DNA from: Lasiosphaeris hirsuta
Lineage: Eukaryota; Ascomycota; Sordariomycetes; Sordariales; Lasiosphaeriaceae
Length of the DNA: 64,000 bases
Reading direction: 5' to 3'
NCBI GenBank assembly: GCA_030549175.1
Contig: JAUKUA010000007.1
Location: 310,001 to 374,000, forward strand
The notes under the pieces are model-generated. The model did no database searches, was not told the origin of the DNA, and worked only from the letters and a program-made list of their open reading frames with translations. Position 1 is the stretch's first letter, and each line of letters opens with the position of its first letter. This document shows positions 33,962 through 45,242 of this stretch, in pieces. Made by a program: the position numbers and the translations under genes.

Positions 33962-34337
33962 ATGCATCTCAAGAACATTGCAACCTCGCTTGCCATGCTG
34001 CTGGTAATCGGGACAACCGGCGCATCGGCCAGAAGCCTGCCCAACTGCAAGCACACCGCGACTCCTGCATTCCCCCAGCAACTTGGCTAACATTGCCAAC
34101 AGCAAATGACTTGGTCAAGAAGGACTCGGCGGACGTTCCTCAGGGCGGTGGCATCGAGCGGCCGCCGTGCTCCACGGACGCGGATTGCACCGACTGGGGC
34201 AACAGTGTCTGCAGCGCCAACGGATGGTGTCTTTCGGGGTATGTCACCTTGGCGCCGTATTAGTAACGGATCTCTCCAGCTAACTGTGTCTTGACAGATA
34301 CTGCTGCGCCGCTTGCCTGTGGGTCTGCACTTTCTAA
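33962..34337 (+). CDS. Small secreted cysteine-rich protein
   Basis: Exons 33962-34046, 34103-34238 and 34298-34337 give 86 residues. Intron 1 is a GC-AG intron (GCAAGC...CTAAC...ACAG, 56 bp); without it the frame stops after 42 codons, with it the phases fit exactly. Intron 2 is GTATGT...ACAG. Residues 1 to about 23 are a signal peptide (MHLKNIATSLAMLLVIGTTG). The mature part has a Gly/Pro spacer and eight Cys packed into the last 38 residues: CSTDADC, SVCSANGWC, then YCCAACLWVC near the end. The size, Cys density and strong TATA fit effector-like or antimicrobial secreted proteins of fungi, but no known family is recognised. Confidence 0.68.
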
Positions 34338-34737
34338 AAGACTCACTAGAGACGCCGGGGAACTCGGACTCGGGGGGGGGAGTTCGGACGTTTTTCGGGG
34401 AGTCATGATGGACTCGGATATCACGGGCGACTCGCCAAGTCTTGATTTGGGGTATTCGTCGCGGCCTTCTTGGAGGCCCTGACGGGTATTGTGCCGGTGA
34501 TTGAGAGGGATCACAAGATTATTGCGCTGATTTCTTCCATGTTCTATGGCAGCCTGAGTTTACGGATGGGTGGATGGATGACATGCCAGTCGAGAGTCAC
34601 AAACTAAATCTATTCCGTCTTTGATGCCAATCGTCTATCTATTCGTGAACGCTTTAACCTATCGGTGATGAAGGCTGTCGTTATTAATGTGATAGTAAAA
34701 AAATATCGAGACGTGTAGCTCTATGCTACTTGTTCTT

Positions 34738-36604
34738 TTAGATGTCAAAGCCCCCTGCAAGATTCATGATTCTTGTGGGGTCAATCTGATCTCTGATGGA
34801 CCTCAAACGCGCAGCGTTTTTACTACCATACAGTTCTTCCGACGTCGCACCGGCAAGCGCATAGTTGGGGTACTGGGTGAAGAGGGCAGCATTGTAGATG
34901 TCCTCGTCAATGGCAACCGCCTTGAGTCTCTCGATCGAGGCGCGCATCTGGGAGTGCCAGAAGTCATCGTCGGTTCTGTGGAGCCAAGTGAAGTACAGGT
35001 TCAGCTGCCCGAGGTGTCAGTAAATATGAACCTCGTGTTGCATGGCTCGAGCAGCATGTTTAGGGATGAGCCTCTTACGGGCAGAGGGGAATGAGCATGA
35101 GGATACGCGCTCTCTACCGCAAACTGGCCGAAGTTGGTGAACGGCTCAATGTCGTAGTTGATAGTGGTTCCGCCGTGCTCTGCTAGTATCCCGGTGAAGA
35201 ACTGTTTCTAGGCGTCAGCACTTTATCTCGGTTGGAAGAAGCCGGCAAAACCTACCTCTGTCTCGTTTCTGATTGCTGCGAGGAACCGACGCGTCAAACT
35301 AGAAGTAGAAAAGGTGGCAAAAGCGCCCCTGATGTTGATCAACTGGGCCAAGTCGGAGGGGATCGACTTGGCGTACTTGGAGAAGCTCCAAGCCCTATTT
35401 GTGTTGAGGATGGCGGGGATGCCGTCAAATAGCTTGAATAGGGCTGGCTTCTCGGGGCCGTCGTGGAAAAATATGACCAGCGACTGGACGCCTAGGGATG
35501 TTCCAGCCAAGGTAGTAACGATTTGCGTCTTGGCGTCGTTGAAACCCTGGTCGTAGAACTTTTGCGTGGCCGCGAGGATGGCGGGGACAGAAGTCGAAGG
35601 ATAGATTCCATAGCCGCCCTGGTTGCGTGATGAGTGACCTGCCAAGATGGTAGAGAGAGAGACAAACATAGACTTTGGCTGGTTGAGGATGTGTGCGATA
35701 CACGGCAGATGTGACTATGCCAAACCGGTTCATTCCACCCTTGAGGGCAAAGAACAAATCAGGGTTGTCTTTTGTCACTTCGGTGATTTTGCCATCCTGG
35801 AGGGCCATTAGATGGGGGTCCCGTCAATCGTTGGTGTGGTGAGGGACTCACGGGCAGCACCAGCGTGTAGCTGATCACGGTGTCGACGGCAAGACCTGTG
35901 TGATACTCCTTTTTTAGTCGATGACGATAAAAGCTGGGCAAAGGACTCGAGACACACCATATTGATTGGTTTTCCTGTCCAATGGTTAGAAGGTTTGTCC
36001 CACACAAAGACTTGGTGCCAATCATGCTTACCAGGAGTACCCGCCGCCAAGGGAGAAACCTCCAACGCCTGGCCCCTCTACCCGGCCACCGACAACATTG
36101 ACCCCGCTGCCCTCGAGCTTGTCAAACACTTCTGTCCACGTCTGGCCGAAGCCGAGCTCGACGGTCTTCTTATCGGCAGAAAGAATGACGTGATTCAAAC
36201 GGTTCAGAGCAATATGGACGCCGTCGGTGCTTGAGAATCCCGGGTTGGAGGCGTGGCCGCCCGACATGACGGCGAACCGAGTGCGGTTGGTGCCAACGGC
36301 TCGTAGGGCAGCCGATACATCGTTGACGTTGCCGGCTTCGACAACACATGTTGGTCTCTGGCTGGAGGACAGGAACCAATGCGCCGTGCTGACATTGAAC
36401 TGCGGAGAGTTGACTGGTGCCGTGCGGTCAGCGACCCTGGCGGCTTGGGGATGGAGGCGGCATGCACTTACGGAAACTCGGGTAGCTCACGGCGGTGGCA
36501 TTCGAGATGGATCTCTCGATAAGCTTACACGCCTGAGACGCACTGGCGGATGCTGTGGAAACCGCCACAGCCAGAGCTGACAGCACAGTTGACGAACGGA
36601 CCAT
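34738..36604 (-). CDS. Secreted FAD-linked oxidoreductase (berberine-bridge-like)
   Basis: Eight exons: 36604-36472, 36413-36032, 35974-35958, 35895-35852, 35796-35668, 35618-35256, 35207-35079 and 35004-34738; 487 residues. Exon 3 is only 17 nt. A signal peptide covers about residues 1-20 (MVRSSTVLSALAVAVSTASA). The FAD-binding domain has MSGGHASNPG (His98, where family members bind FAD covalently) and GVGGFSLGGGYSW. The C-terminus YPNYALAG...YG..N..RL fits the BBE segment. The usual second attachment Cys before GVGG is missing (RVEGPGVGG), so mono-covalent flavin is expected. Such enzymes oxidise carbohydrates or secondary metabolites outside the cell. Confidence 0.9.
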
Positions 36605-37187
36605 GGCCAAAACGAGTGTGCAAGTTGGTGTACAGATCTAACGAGACGGACTGGACATCAAAATAGAAAAAAAGAGAAGAGGATGGGGGTCGAAGTCGCC
36701 CTGTCTCATATATGTAGGTACAGCAAGACAACCCACGTGAAATGCCCCCAGGCCCTCTCCCCGCTCATGGAGCCACGATCGTGAGCACTAGGGACTGCCC
36801 CCTTAATATGGGGGGCACCACAGATGATTTAGCGCTGATCTGAACCCATGGAATGACGAGTTCGTGTCTCGTAGGCCGCGGTGAAGCGGGTGTGGCGCGA
36901 CTTAAAAGGTCGCCTATCGTGCCTATCCACATATTTCCCGTGGTTCTTGGAAGCAAAAACAAAGTTGGACTGTCCGTGCCTGGACCGCGTGTTCTGGATG
37001 CAATGCCTGCAGGCTGCAGAGGACAAGATCGTCGACAATCGCAAGACGTTTGCAGAATTCATTGGGGGGGGGGGGGGGACAGTGGATCGCAATTTGGTTG
37101 GCAGCTGCCACGATATCGGGTCGGGATCCGACACGAAACCCCATCATAAGCAATATGTTAATTAGGGCACAGAAAGAAAAAAAGAAA
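36605..37187. other. Spacer upstream of the oxidoreductase
   Basis: Promoter side of the FAD oxidoreductase and 3' side of the methyltransferase gene. A G15 tract lies at 37064-37078. No gene. Confidence 0.4.
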
Positions 37188-38177
37188 TCACGTCCGCTCC
37201 GGCTTCACCAGCTCGCCCCAAACCCTCGGCATCAAGCCCCACGGTTTTTCCTTCTCGTCGCCCTCGAGGCTGTCCAAGTTCTCCCACGGCCCGGCGGCCC
37301 CGATAATGGCCTTCATATCGCGAGTCAGGTTGCAGCCCCCGATAAGCCGCCTCCACAAAGGATTCCAAAAATCTAGGCAAAACGCGTCGTTAGCACCCTC
37401 TCTCGCCCACGTCATCGCCCGCCCACTAGCCAGCTGTGGATGCACTCACACTGCGCGACCACAGTCGCCCGATCGGAGCTGCGATGATGCTCCCAGAAGA
37501 CGAGCCGGCCGCCGGGCTTGAGCAGGCGGTACAGCTCCCTGACGACGGACTGCGGATCGGCCACGGAGCACAGGACCTGGACGCTGAGGATGGTGTCGAC
37601 GCTGCCGGCGACGATGCCGTGGCGCTCCAGCACGTCGCTGTCCTCGATGCCGCACGTCAGCAGCTCGTAGACGCCCTCGAGCCCGTGCTCCGCCACGTTG
37701 CGCGCGACGTCGGGCGCAAAGTGCGCGTTGGGCTCGACGCCCACCACGCGCGTCACCTTGGTCTTGTCGAAGCGACATAGCTGGTTGCCGACGCCCGGTC
37801 CCAGCTCGAGCACCACGCCACTCACGGTCGGCACCAGGGTCGGGAGCACCGTTAGGTTGGACTCGAAATTGACCATGTGCTCGTCTGTGGTGTGGAAGTC
37901 AGGTGGGAGCGCCGAGGAAATGGGTCGGGGGCACTCACTGAGGGTGGTGAACCACAGGTAGAAGCCCGAGTCCTGGAGGCTCGGCATGCTGAACATGTCG
38001 CGGTACCGCCCCTCACGAAATGATTTCTTCGCACCGGCGTAGACGGCTGGAGATGCATCGGCGTCAACACCAAGCTGCGCAACACGGCAAATGTTGGTAC
38101 GTACCCCAAATTCCATATATAATTGGCTCCCATGCCTGGGAGTAGCTGGCGAAGCGTTCCTTGAGGTGCCAAGGCAT
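37188..38177 (-). CDS. SAM-dependent methyltransferase (METTL7-like)
   Basis: Exons 38177-38105, 38046-37939, 37884-37450 and 37372-37188, phases consistent, 266 residues. The class I motif is VVLELGPGVGNQLCRF, with the acidic end of strand 2 in VVGVEPNAHF and the later LLKPGGRLVFWEHH. The N-terminal FREGRYRDMFS region is also typical of methyltransferase-like 7 proteins, which methylate small thiols or lipids. There is no signal peptide. It may be a tailoring enzyme of the neighbouring accessory genes, but that is inference from location only. Confidence 0.88.
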
Positions 38178-38739
38178 GATGTGTTCAATGATGCGAGGGC
38201 GTGCAAAATGTGTGTGGGTAAGGGGGAATTTTGAGGAAAACAAAAGGAAACAAAATTCAGGGGGGAGGGGAGAAGATGGCCCTGTGTTGGGTATGCAGCA
38301 GATGAAATATGCGCAAAACATCATGGCTAATCGAATACCAGATTCCCAGCGTATCACGTCCCAGCCGGGCAAAAGTTGGGGGCTATCGGGGCACGGAATG
38401 TCACCGTGATCCTTGTGTGGCTATACCCCTTGCCCAGATAAGAAAGAGCTTTTGGCCTCGCCGACGTCGTTATGGAGGGCATGCTAAAAGCGGGGGAGCT
38501 ATCAGTTATGCAACCACAAAGCAATCAAGTGATAATGATGCGGGGGAATGTTGGTCCAGATCCAAATCCTTTGGTCAATTAGGCAGCGAGGGCCATAATG
38601 GATGTGCTGTCACGCAATACAGGCTAGCCAGACACGTACTCAAGCCGGATGCTCGGCTTGCCCCTGAGCCGCGACCTCTTCCCCCCCCCCCCCCCCCCCC
38701 TCCCCCTATTCCGAGTTCTCACCGCCAGCTCTTCACACA
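38178..38739. other. Spacer, nothing recognised
   Basis: Contains a C20 tract (38681-38700). A long plus-strand frame here is antisense to the next entry and not protein-like. Confidence 0.35.
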
Positions 38740-39232
38740 TCACGAGCTACCCCCCTTTTCGTCCAGGAGAGGGGTGAGCATGGCAATAGCCTCCCCAAGA
38801 TGTCTATCCAAGTCCGCAAAGCTTCGCATGTACATCCGGAATGACGCACCGTTGCCCTCCAGCTCAAACGGATCCGCAAATCCCTCCGGCCCTTCTACCT
38901 CGTCAATCACCCTATCGATGACCTCCTTGTCACCAGCAGTAAGAAGAGCTGCATCCGGCGGTATGAGTCGCATCGCTGATCTTAGTCATCGGTCTAGTGA
39001 AGCCCCTAAACCGCTTGTGCCCGTGGATCATTAGAGAAGCGGCTTCGTCAGGCTTGGGGAGTCGTGAGGTTTTGCTCTCGGGACCTGAGTACCCTGCGAT
39101 GGGCTCGGAGCGGATGTAGGTAAAAAATGCCATGCTGAGAGATTGGCGCATGAGAAGTTGAGAAAGGGGGTCGGTGAAGCTGAATGCGACATCGTTGCGT
39201 GGTGCTACGGTCGGCAGGCGGTCTCGAAGCAT
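38740..39232 (-). CDS. Uncharacterised small protein, gene structure uncertain
   Basis: The 3' part (38973-38740) reads AGDKEVIDRVIDEVEGPEG, then SFADLDRHLGEAIAMLTPLL, a clear helical protein ending in TGA. Upstream in a different frame (39232 to about 39100) is FSFTDPLSQLLMRQSLSMAF followed by FTYIRSEPIAG. A spliced link is likely, with a donor GTACTC after IAG and an acceptor before the second block, but the phase could not be settled. A frameshift is the alternative. Function is not recognised. Confidence 0.4.
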
Positions 39233-39704
39233 TTGCGGTTTTGCGGATGGGACGAGCTGGAGACGCCAGAGATGCTGAAGTGAGCCAGATCCAAACTCGC
39301 GAAGATGGAGGGGGGGGGGGGATAGCTGAGCAAAGGTAAAAAGCTATCGGCCTTTGTCCCCTGCATCCCCCGTCTCTGAGCTGCCGGCTGCACAAAGCCG
39401 AAGGCGAACCCCCATCAAAGCTCGACTTTGTCCATCTGGTGTCGCGAATTTTGCGGGCGCGGTTAACCACGTCATTGGCATACCGTCTGCAACAAGATGA
39501 GGGCACTCATGTGGAGGTATCGTTGGTGTCTCTTCATCATGATGCTCATTGCGGTTGGTTCCGGTTCCCTTGCCCACAGCCCATCAGACAGCAACCGACA
39601 CACCCTCCGAGAGAGGCAAGAGCGTGTATAATACTGTCCCAATATCAGCTTCGAGTCTTGTTCCCTGCACGCGCATCACGATGCAAGAAAAGGACGAGCA
39701 TGAC

Positions 39705-40297
39705 TTACGCAATAACAAGCTGGAGCCACGCAGCGACATCGTTATCGGCCTTCCATGGTTTCGGCTCCCCGTTGCTGCTCTCGCTGGAGTAGCTTCTATC
39801 CACCACCAAGAGGAAGAAGCTGAAGAAGCCAATCCCAACTATTATCGCGTCGAGAAACCATGACCAGAGCCAGAAACCGCCCGTGCCGTATTTGTTGAGG
39901 ATCAACGCGCCGGTTACACTCGCGTCGAGAATGAGGGCAATCCCAGCCTGTCGCGCAACCAACCCAAAGTCAGCGATCGAGTTCTCGGCTCTGCGAATCC
40001 AGTCTCAGGGGGACCACTTACGTTCAAAATTGCCGGGGTGTATCTGTCCGCCTTCGTCTCGGTCCCCCACTTCACAAGAACGTAAACGACTTGCGCCAGC
40101 GCGGCCACGTCGATGACGGTGAACGAGGTGCGCGCCGCGAGACTGAGCCATCGCGGATACGGCGTGCTGCGTACAACCGGCTCGTCGATTTCGATCTCGG
40201 GATTTCGCTCTCGGTGCCTCCTCGTCCTGCGCGGCTCCCGGTATACGCCTCCAGTGGCTCTCGTGCGCCTAGTTTCGTCCTCGTGCATTCTGTTCAT
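39705..40297 (-). CDS. Small membrane protein, uncharacterised
   Basis: Exons 40297-40022 and 39947-39705; the 74-bp intron has GTAAGT...CGACAG. The product is 172 residues. The N-terminus is basic (REPRRTRRHRERN). Three or four hydrophobic segments follow: SFTVIDVAALAQVVYVLV, AGIALILDASVTGALIL and FLDAIIVGIGFFSFFLLVV. The stop codon overlaps a strong donor (GC-GTAAGT at 39707-39702), so a further exon downstream is possible and would replace the last residue. The arrangement resembles small tetraspan-like membrane proteins of ascomycetes. No function is known. Confidence 0.65.
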
Positions 40298-41132
40298 TGC
40301 TATCCGCAATTTCTAGGGTCGGGTGGGTGATTTTCGCACGTTTGGGTCGGCAAGGCTCCGGGCGCACGAGCAAGCTGAGATGCTTTGAGAAAGGATTTGC
40401 GCCATGGTAGCTCGGGACGCGGGGAATGCCATCTTTTGATTGCCCTTCGGCTCGTGCAACCGAAGGATTGAGTCACTTGGTGTGAACGCTGCCGAGGGGC
40501 CCTCGTATCGGTTCGTTGGGGGTTGCTGCTGGTTGATGTCGATAGCAACACGGTCCTCCCAGGCAGCAAGCCGTGATTTCTTAATACTAGCGCTATGCCT
40601 TATCATCTCCCATATAGTAACCCTACTGCTTGGCTCCGGTGGCACAGCCACCTGAATGGCTGGAGTCAATCTGGAAGGATCCTGGGGTAATTTGTTTCCT
40701 GGGGGTTTCCTTGGCAGGGTCTATAGGGGGCGGCAACCCACTTGAACGACTACTCTACTAACCGCTTCGTAGATTGCATGTCCACTGATACCTGCAGGTA
40801 CCGCCCTAGGCTGACTTGTTTTGCTGGGGGCATTGTCGGGAAAAGCCTCAGCAGATATTACCCGGAGTTGCCCTGTGCATATTGCCAGTGGTGCTTCATT
40901 CAAGCTGTTATTCTCGAGATTTCGTCTTTAAAACCTCGATTGGTATAACAATTCTCAATTTGTTTCGAGGAGACAAAAAGTAGCAAAATCTTCCCTTATT
41001 CCCAATCTGGTGCCGAGCCCACCTCCGATGCAATTTGTCCGTGGAAAGAGCCGCAGGCAGAAATACGACTTCAAGAACCCCCCGCCCAAACTTGCCAAAG
41101 GCATCAATGCTTCTATTCCTTGAATTGTATTA
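40298..41132. other. Spacer, nothing recognised
   Basis: Promoter side of the small membrane protein; the right half is downstream of the second DUF7580 gene. Confidence 0.35.
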
Positions 41133-42950
41133 CTAAATACTCCGATGCCGTTCGAACAGGTAGGAGTATGATCGCTGCAACGGCTCAACGACATGGCGCA
41201 ACATCTCCTGCCTCCAAGGCGCTTTAAGATCCAGCCTAGTGCATCCCAGCAGACACCACTCAACAGCATCAAAGTAGTCCAAACCGGCTTCGCTGTTAAC
41301 GTTACGCAGCCAAACCATGGCAGCCATCAAGTCATTCGTAGCCACTCGGTCGCTAGTTTCCCCTTCAACTCGCACTCGCCAAGGAACCCGCTCAATGGGC
41401 TCCCCAAAGCAGAGCTCGAGAAGGACCACGCCTAGTGCGTTGATGGCTTTGGTATCGACCCCAGTCAACTGCGGTCTAGAAGCTAGAGATTCGAAACCGC
41501 GTGCCACGAAGAGATGGTCATGTTGGAGGGTTGTTTCCTGGCTTGCAGCGTTGTGGGGAAATTCGATATCTGTCTTCCGTAGGGTCTCGGCGATCCACGG
41601 GGTGTTCTTGAGCTGAACAAAAGACGAAGCGAGGACGAGGGCGACGTGGAACCTCTGCTTTCGACTGAATTGTGTTTTATACTCTGAAATAGCTTGTGCC
41701 AAGGTGATATACGAATTTGCACCTCCTGAAACTACCATTTCTGCCTTGGGATAGACGTAATATCTTTGCTCCAGTTCTTGGAGATAGCCGACACATGCGG
41801 CGGTGATGGCTTTTATGCTGGCAAGTCGGGAGCATAAGCTGGGTATCCTTTCACTGCTGTCTTGGCTAAAGCCGATGCTTGCAGTGGCAACTGGAAGCGC
41901 GAGAGTGACAGAGATTCGAGGAGGCCTAAAAAACCGACCGATTAGCTCGGGTTTTGAGCGTCGTGCTGTCAATCGCGTAGAAGACTTACACGCTCTTTTG
42001 CCTCCCACCAATCTCCTTATTTGTCTTGCTCCCTCGGAGGGCAGATCGTGTGGGTGCTGCTGTGCGGTGCTGCGGAGCAGAGCTAGATAACTCGGATGCA
42101 GCAGGTGGAAGGAAAGCTCTCTCTAGCTCGGGGTCCACCGTTTGAACATTCTCAACTGCCTTGCCCTCGACTTTGAGAAAGCAGTATTCCCATGGCCCCA
42201 TATCCTTCCCAGAAGAGACAGCTTGCTCATGGGAGAGCAAGAGCTGGAACTCCTTCTCTTCGGATGTTCTGTGCTGCAGCATGAGGCGGGCGCAGTGCTG
42301 GCCGCGGCAGGGACAGCCCCAAGATGCAGAGAGTGTTTTGTACAAGCGGCTGGCGTGGTCCCAGAACCCACATAAGGCCGCTATGGACGCTGTAGCTCCC
42401 TTGACGACCCCTCTTCTCGTCTTTTGAAGTGCTGAGGTGGAATCGTTGATTTGAAGAAGTCTCTCAAGTTTATCGTTGCAGGCGTGAAGCTCAGCAAGCA
42501 GGCGTTTGCGAGTGCTTTCACCGAGTATGAACTTGGCGCGATAGAGATAATCTTCGCCGCGTCTTTTGTTGGAATTGAAGCGCCTCCTGAGACTTTGTTT
42601 GATACGTCGCCGTAAATGCTTGGGGCGCGTGAGATGCCGTCTGAACCTGGCGATGAAAAATGTCGTGTTGGATTTTTGGGAAGGTGGCCGAGCGAGAGGG
42701 GACGCAGACCAACATCAACCAAGTCACCCAGGCCCATGGAAGCGCCTTTTTGAGGGCTCGAGCCGCTTTGAACGGTTCCCGGCCCCATGTCGTTGGGCAG
42801 ATTTGGTGCCAGCTCTTGCTTCAACTCGTCCATGACCCGCTGCATCTCTTTCATGGTCTCAAAATAAAGATCGTACGAGTCTTGCAATCTAGTCTCGAGT
42901 GCATCTGCAACGGTCGGTTCCTTCCAATCTTCCCCACAGGGCTCAGCCAT
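41133..42950 (-). CDS. DUF7580-type protein, second copy, probably 5'-truncated
   Basis: Coding blocks: an N-terminal block from 42950 (DALETRLQDSYDLYFETMKE); a middle block in another frame (about 42640-41990, with TRKRLLAELHACNDKLERLL); and a last exon 41925-41133. The intron 41989-41926 (GTAAGT...TTTTTAG) is clear. A first intron is likely between about 42720 and 42640 (acceptor CATCGCCAG), but its donor could not be fixed. The last exon has RFHVALVLASSFVQLKNTPW and ALGVVLLELCFGEPIE, the DUF7580 signature. The usual first 100 residues are absent: upstream frames hit stops at about 42987. It may be a truncated or partly decayed paralog of the gene at 22.7 kb. Confidence 0.6.
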
Positions 42951-43881
42951 CAGGTGGAGGATGAGGTCATCGTCTACTCCCGCCGAGCCTTAGTTGTTTC
43001 CAGTAACTTGAATGTTTACAACTTGAGACTTGAAGCCGAGCAAAGCCCGGCTCGACCCTGATGGGACGAGTATAACGGCAGTGAAGCCCATGCTATGAAT
43101 GGGAGCCTAAATCGGAATCCAAGTCTATGGGATTGGGGTGAGGGCGGTGGCCCCTGGGGGGGAAGCGGCTCCTGATCTTCTGGAAATGCCACCCCGACTC
43201 CAGAGGCGGTCTTCAAGCCTGAGTCCATGCTATGAGGGTTATATCAACCCCCAAGTTAGCGCTTTTGATGAAGAAGCTGAGAAACTCGGGCAGAGGCCTG
43301 GGCGGTCTCGAGATTCTTGGTATGAGAGTTAATCCTGATAGATTGATTCACGTTCAAGTTGCAGCTGAAAGATTGGCCGAGAGCCTAATGATAAAGGCCA
43401 TGGTGACTTGCATGTGGATGGTAGAGGCTAGAATGAGCTCAGCTAGGAACAAACTTACAAACTAGCGTTGGAGTCTACTGTACCTGAGGTGCCTAAAAGG
43501 GGCGTCGCCAGGGTGATTAATAAACAGGGGGTGGTGGCTGCATGTGACTGCGCGCCACCGACGCGCCTTGGACCACTCCCCTTCTCATCCCCGCACGCGA
43601 ACATCTAGCGCGTCGCCGCGATTGGGCTTTTGGGCCTGCACACCGCAATTCTGGTGTCAGGCATTTTCTTGGCTGCGCTGCTGCTGCCTAAGGATGTCGA
43701 GGTTGGGAACCATAATTGTGCGGTGGCTTGTCGAGTACCGTGACAACAAAGGAGGAGGAGCGGGTATTTCATTGCGTCCGTTTCCTGTTTCTTTGTCCCC
43801 CTCCCCTCATCTCTCACGACTCTCCTCGAAGCTAACAAACTCCAAAATCCCACCGTTTCAACACTCACTCCAACCATCACC
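42951..43881. other. Spacer, nothing recognised
   Basis: May once have held the 5' end of the DUF7580 gene; no matching sequence is seen. The right part is the promoter of the next gene. Confidence 0.35.
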
Positions 43882-44400
43882 ATGCCTCCCCTCACCCCCG
43901 TGAGTCTCACAACTTGCCTGTGGCACGACGGCACCGCCGAAGCCGCAGCGACCTTCTACGTCTCCGTCTTCCCCAACTCGCGCATCACGCACATCCAACG
44001 ATACACCGCAGCCGGGCGCGACACCCACGGGCAGGAGCCGGGGGCGGTGCTGGTGGCCGAGTTCGTGCTCAACGGCCACCGCTTCGTCGCGCTCAACGGC
44101 GGGCCCGCCCACAAGACCTTCAGCCCGGCCATCTCGTTCCAGATCGACTGCGCGAGCCAGGACGAGGTCGACTATTACTGGGACAAGCTGGGCGAAGGCG
44201 GTGACCTCGAGCACCGCCAGTGCGGCTGGGTGCAGGACAAGTTTGGCATGTCGTGGCAGGTGGTGCCGGCCGTGCTCAAGGAGATGTTGGCTAGTCAGGA
44301 TGCCGAGGCCGCGGGCCGGGCGATGGTGGCGATGATGGGTATGGAGAAGTTGGATATTGCGGGGTTGAAGAGGGCTTTTGACGGGGAGGGGGAGAAGTAG
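43882..44400 (+). CDS. VOC-superfamily protein, PhnB / 3-demethylubiquinone methyltransferase-like
   Basis: Single exon, 172 residues. The start TTCLWHDGTAEAAATFYVSV and FPNSRITHIQRY match the PhnB-like glyoxalase-fold family; GHRFVALNGGP and the end WDKLGEGGDLEHRQCGW, DKFGMSWQVVP are also diagnostic. Despite the family name these proteins are not shown to be methyltransferases; they are small metal-site VOC proteins of unclear role. It is intact, with a pyrimidine-rich leader upstream. Cytosolic. Confidence 0.9.
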   Translation: MPPLTPVSLTTCLWHDGTAEAAATFYVSVFPNSRITHIQRYTAAGRDTHGQEPGAVLVAEFVLNGHRFVALNGGPAHKTFSPAISFQIDCASQDEVDYYWDKLGEGGDLEHRQCGWVQDKFGMSWQVVPAVLKEMLASQDAEAAGRAMVAMMGMEKLDIAGLKRAFDGEGEK

Positions 44401-45242
44401 GGTTCAGTTGTTCGGGTTTGTCCCCCTTTGTTTCTTGCGACCGTTGCGGATGATGGCCGTCGTCTCCTCTGGCTCTTGGGTATTGTATCTCCAGTGCGAA
44501 ACTTCCAAAAGAAATGACAATGCTACCTCAGTCCGGCGGCACCTCTATTGTATCCGCTTGTCCCTGCTGTGACACAAATGAGTGAAGTTCCATCAATTAG
44601 CTATGGCCACGAAACTCGAAATGGTGCAAAATTCCGGCTGTTATGTTGAATGAGGTCGTTGTTTTGGGACATGAGAGCGACATGAGAGCGAGAGCGACAT
44701 GAGAGCTGTGGGCGGGGTAGGGTGGTTTGTTGTGTTTGTGTGGTTGGGGACGAGATGCTGGAAGGTTCCGGCCCCATCCAACCGAAAGCATCCTGTTCTG
44801 CTTGTAGACCAACCATCCTCGTCTCGATTTTGTGAGTCATAACCGGTCAAAGCAGAAACTACGGGTGGCAGTAAGTATCCAACCTCTCAGTTGAGAAGTA
44901 AGAGGGGGCCTTCAGGCTTTGCAATCCGTCATCTTGGTAGTAAACGGCTTTCAGGCTTGCGAGTTAACAAGGTAGAACAAAGGTCGCCTCCTTCGGACAT
45001 TAGTCGTCCCAGGGCATATTTTGTGGCGATGTCCAAGCTCTTCTTAGTCAATCGTCATTAATTAGGTAAGTCAAAGTCACAAGATCAAGCAAGGGAATGT
45101 CTCCAATAGGTTGTTTTCAATATGTATTTACTTTCAATTTGAGTGGGTAAGGTATATTATGTATTCCAGAGTCATCACTCATTATTGTCCTTCGGCGACT
45201 GCCGACTCAGGTTTGTCGACACCTTATCACATTACTAGTGTG
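44401..45242. other. Spacer with a short repeat
   Basis: Around 44667-44707 the motif CATGAGAGCGA is repeated about four times. No gene. Confidence 0.4.

Noticed and set aside
38309..39034. 241-codon plus-strand frame.
   Set aside because: Includes a C20 tract read as poly-Pro and lies antisense to a better coding block.
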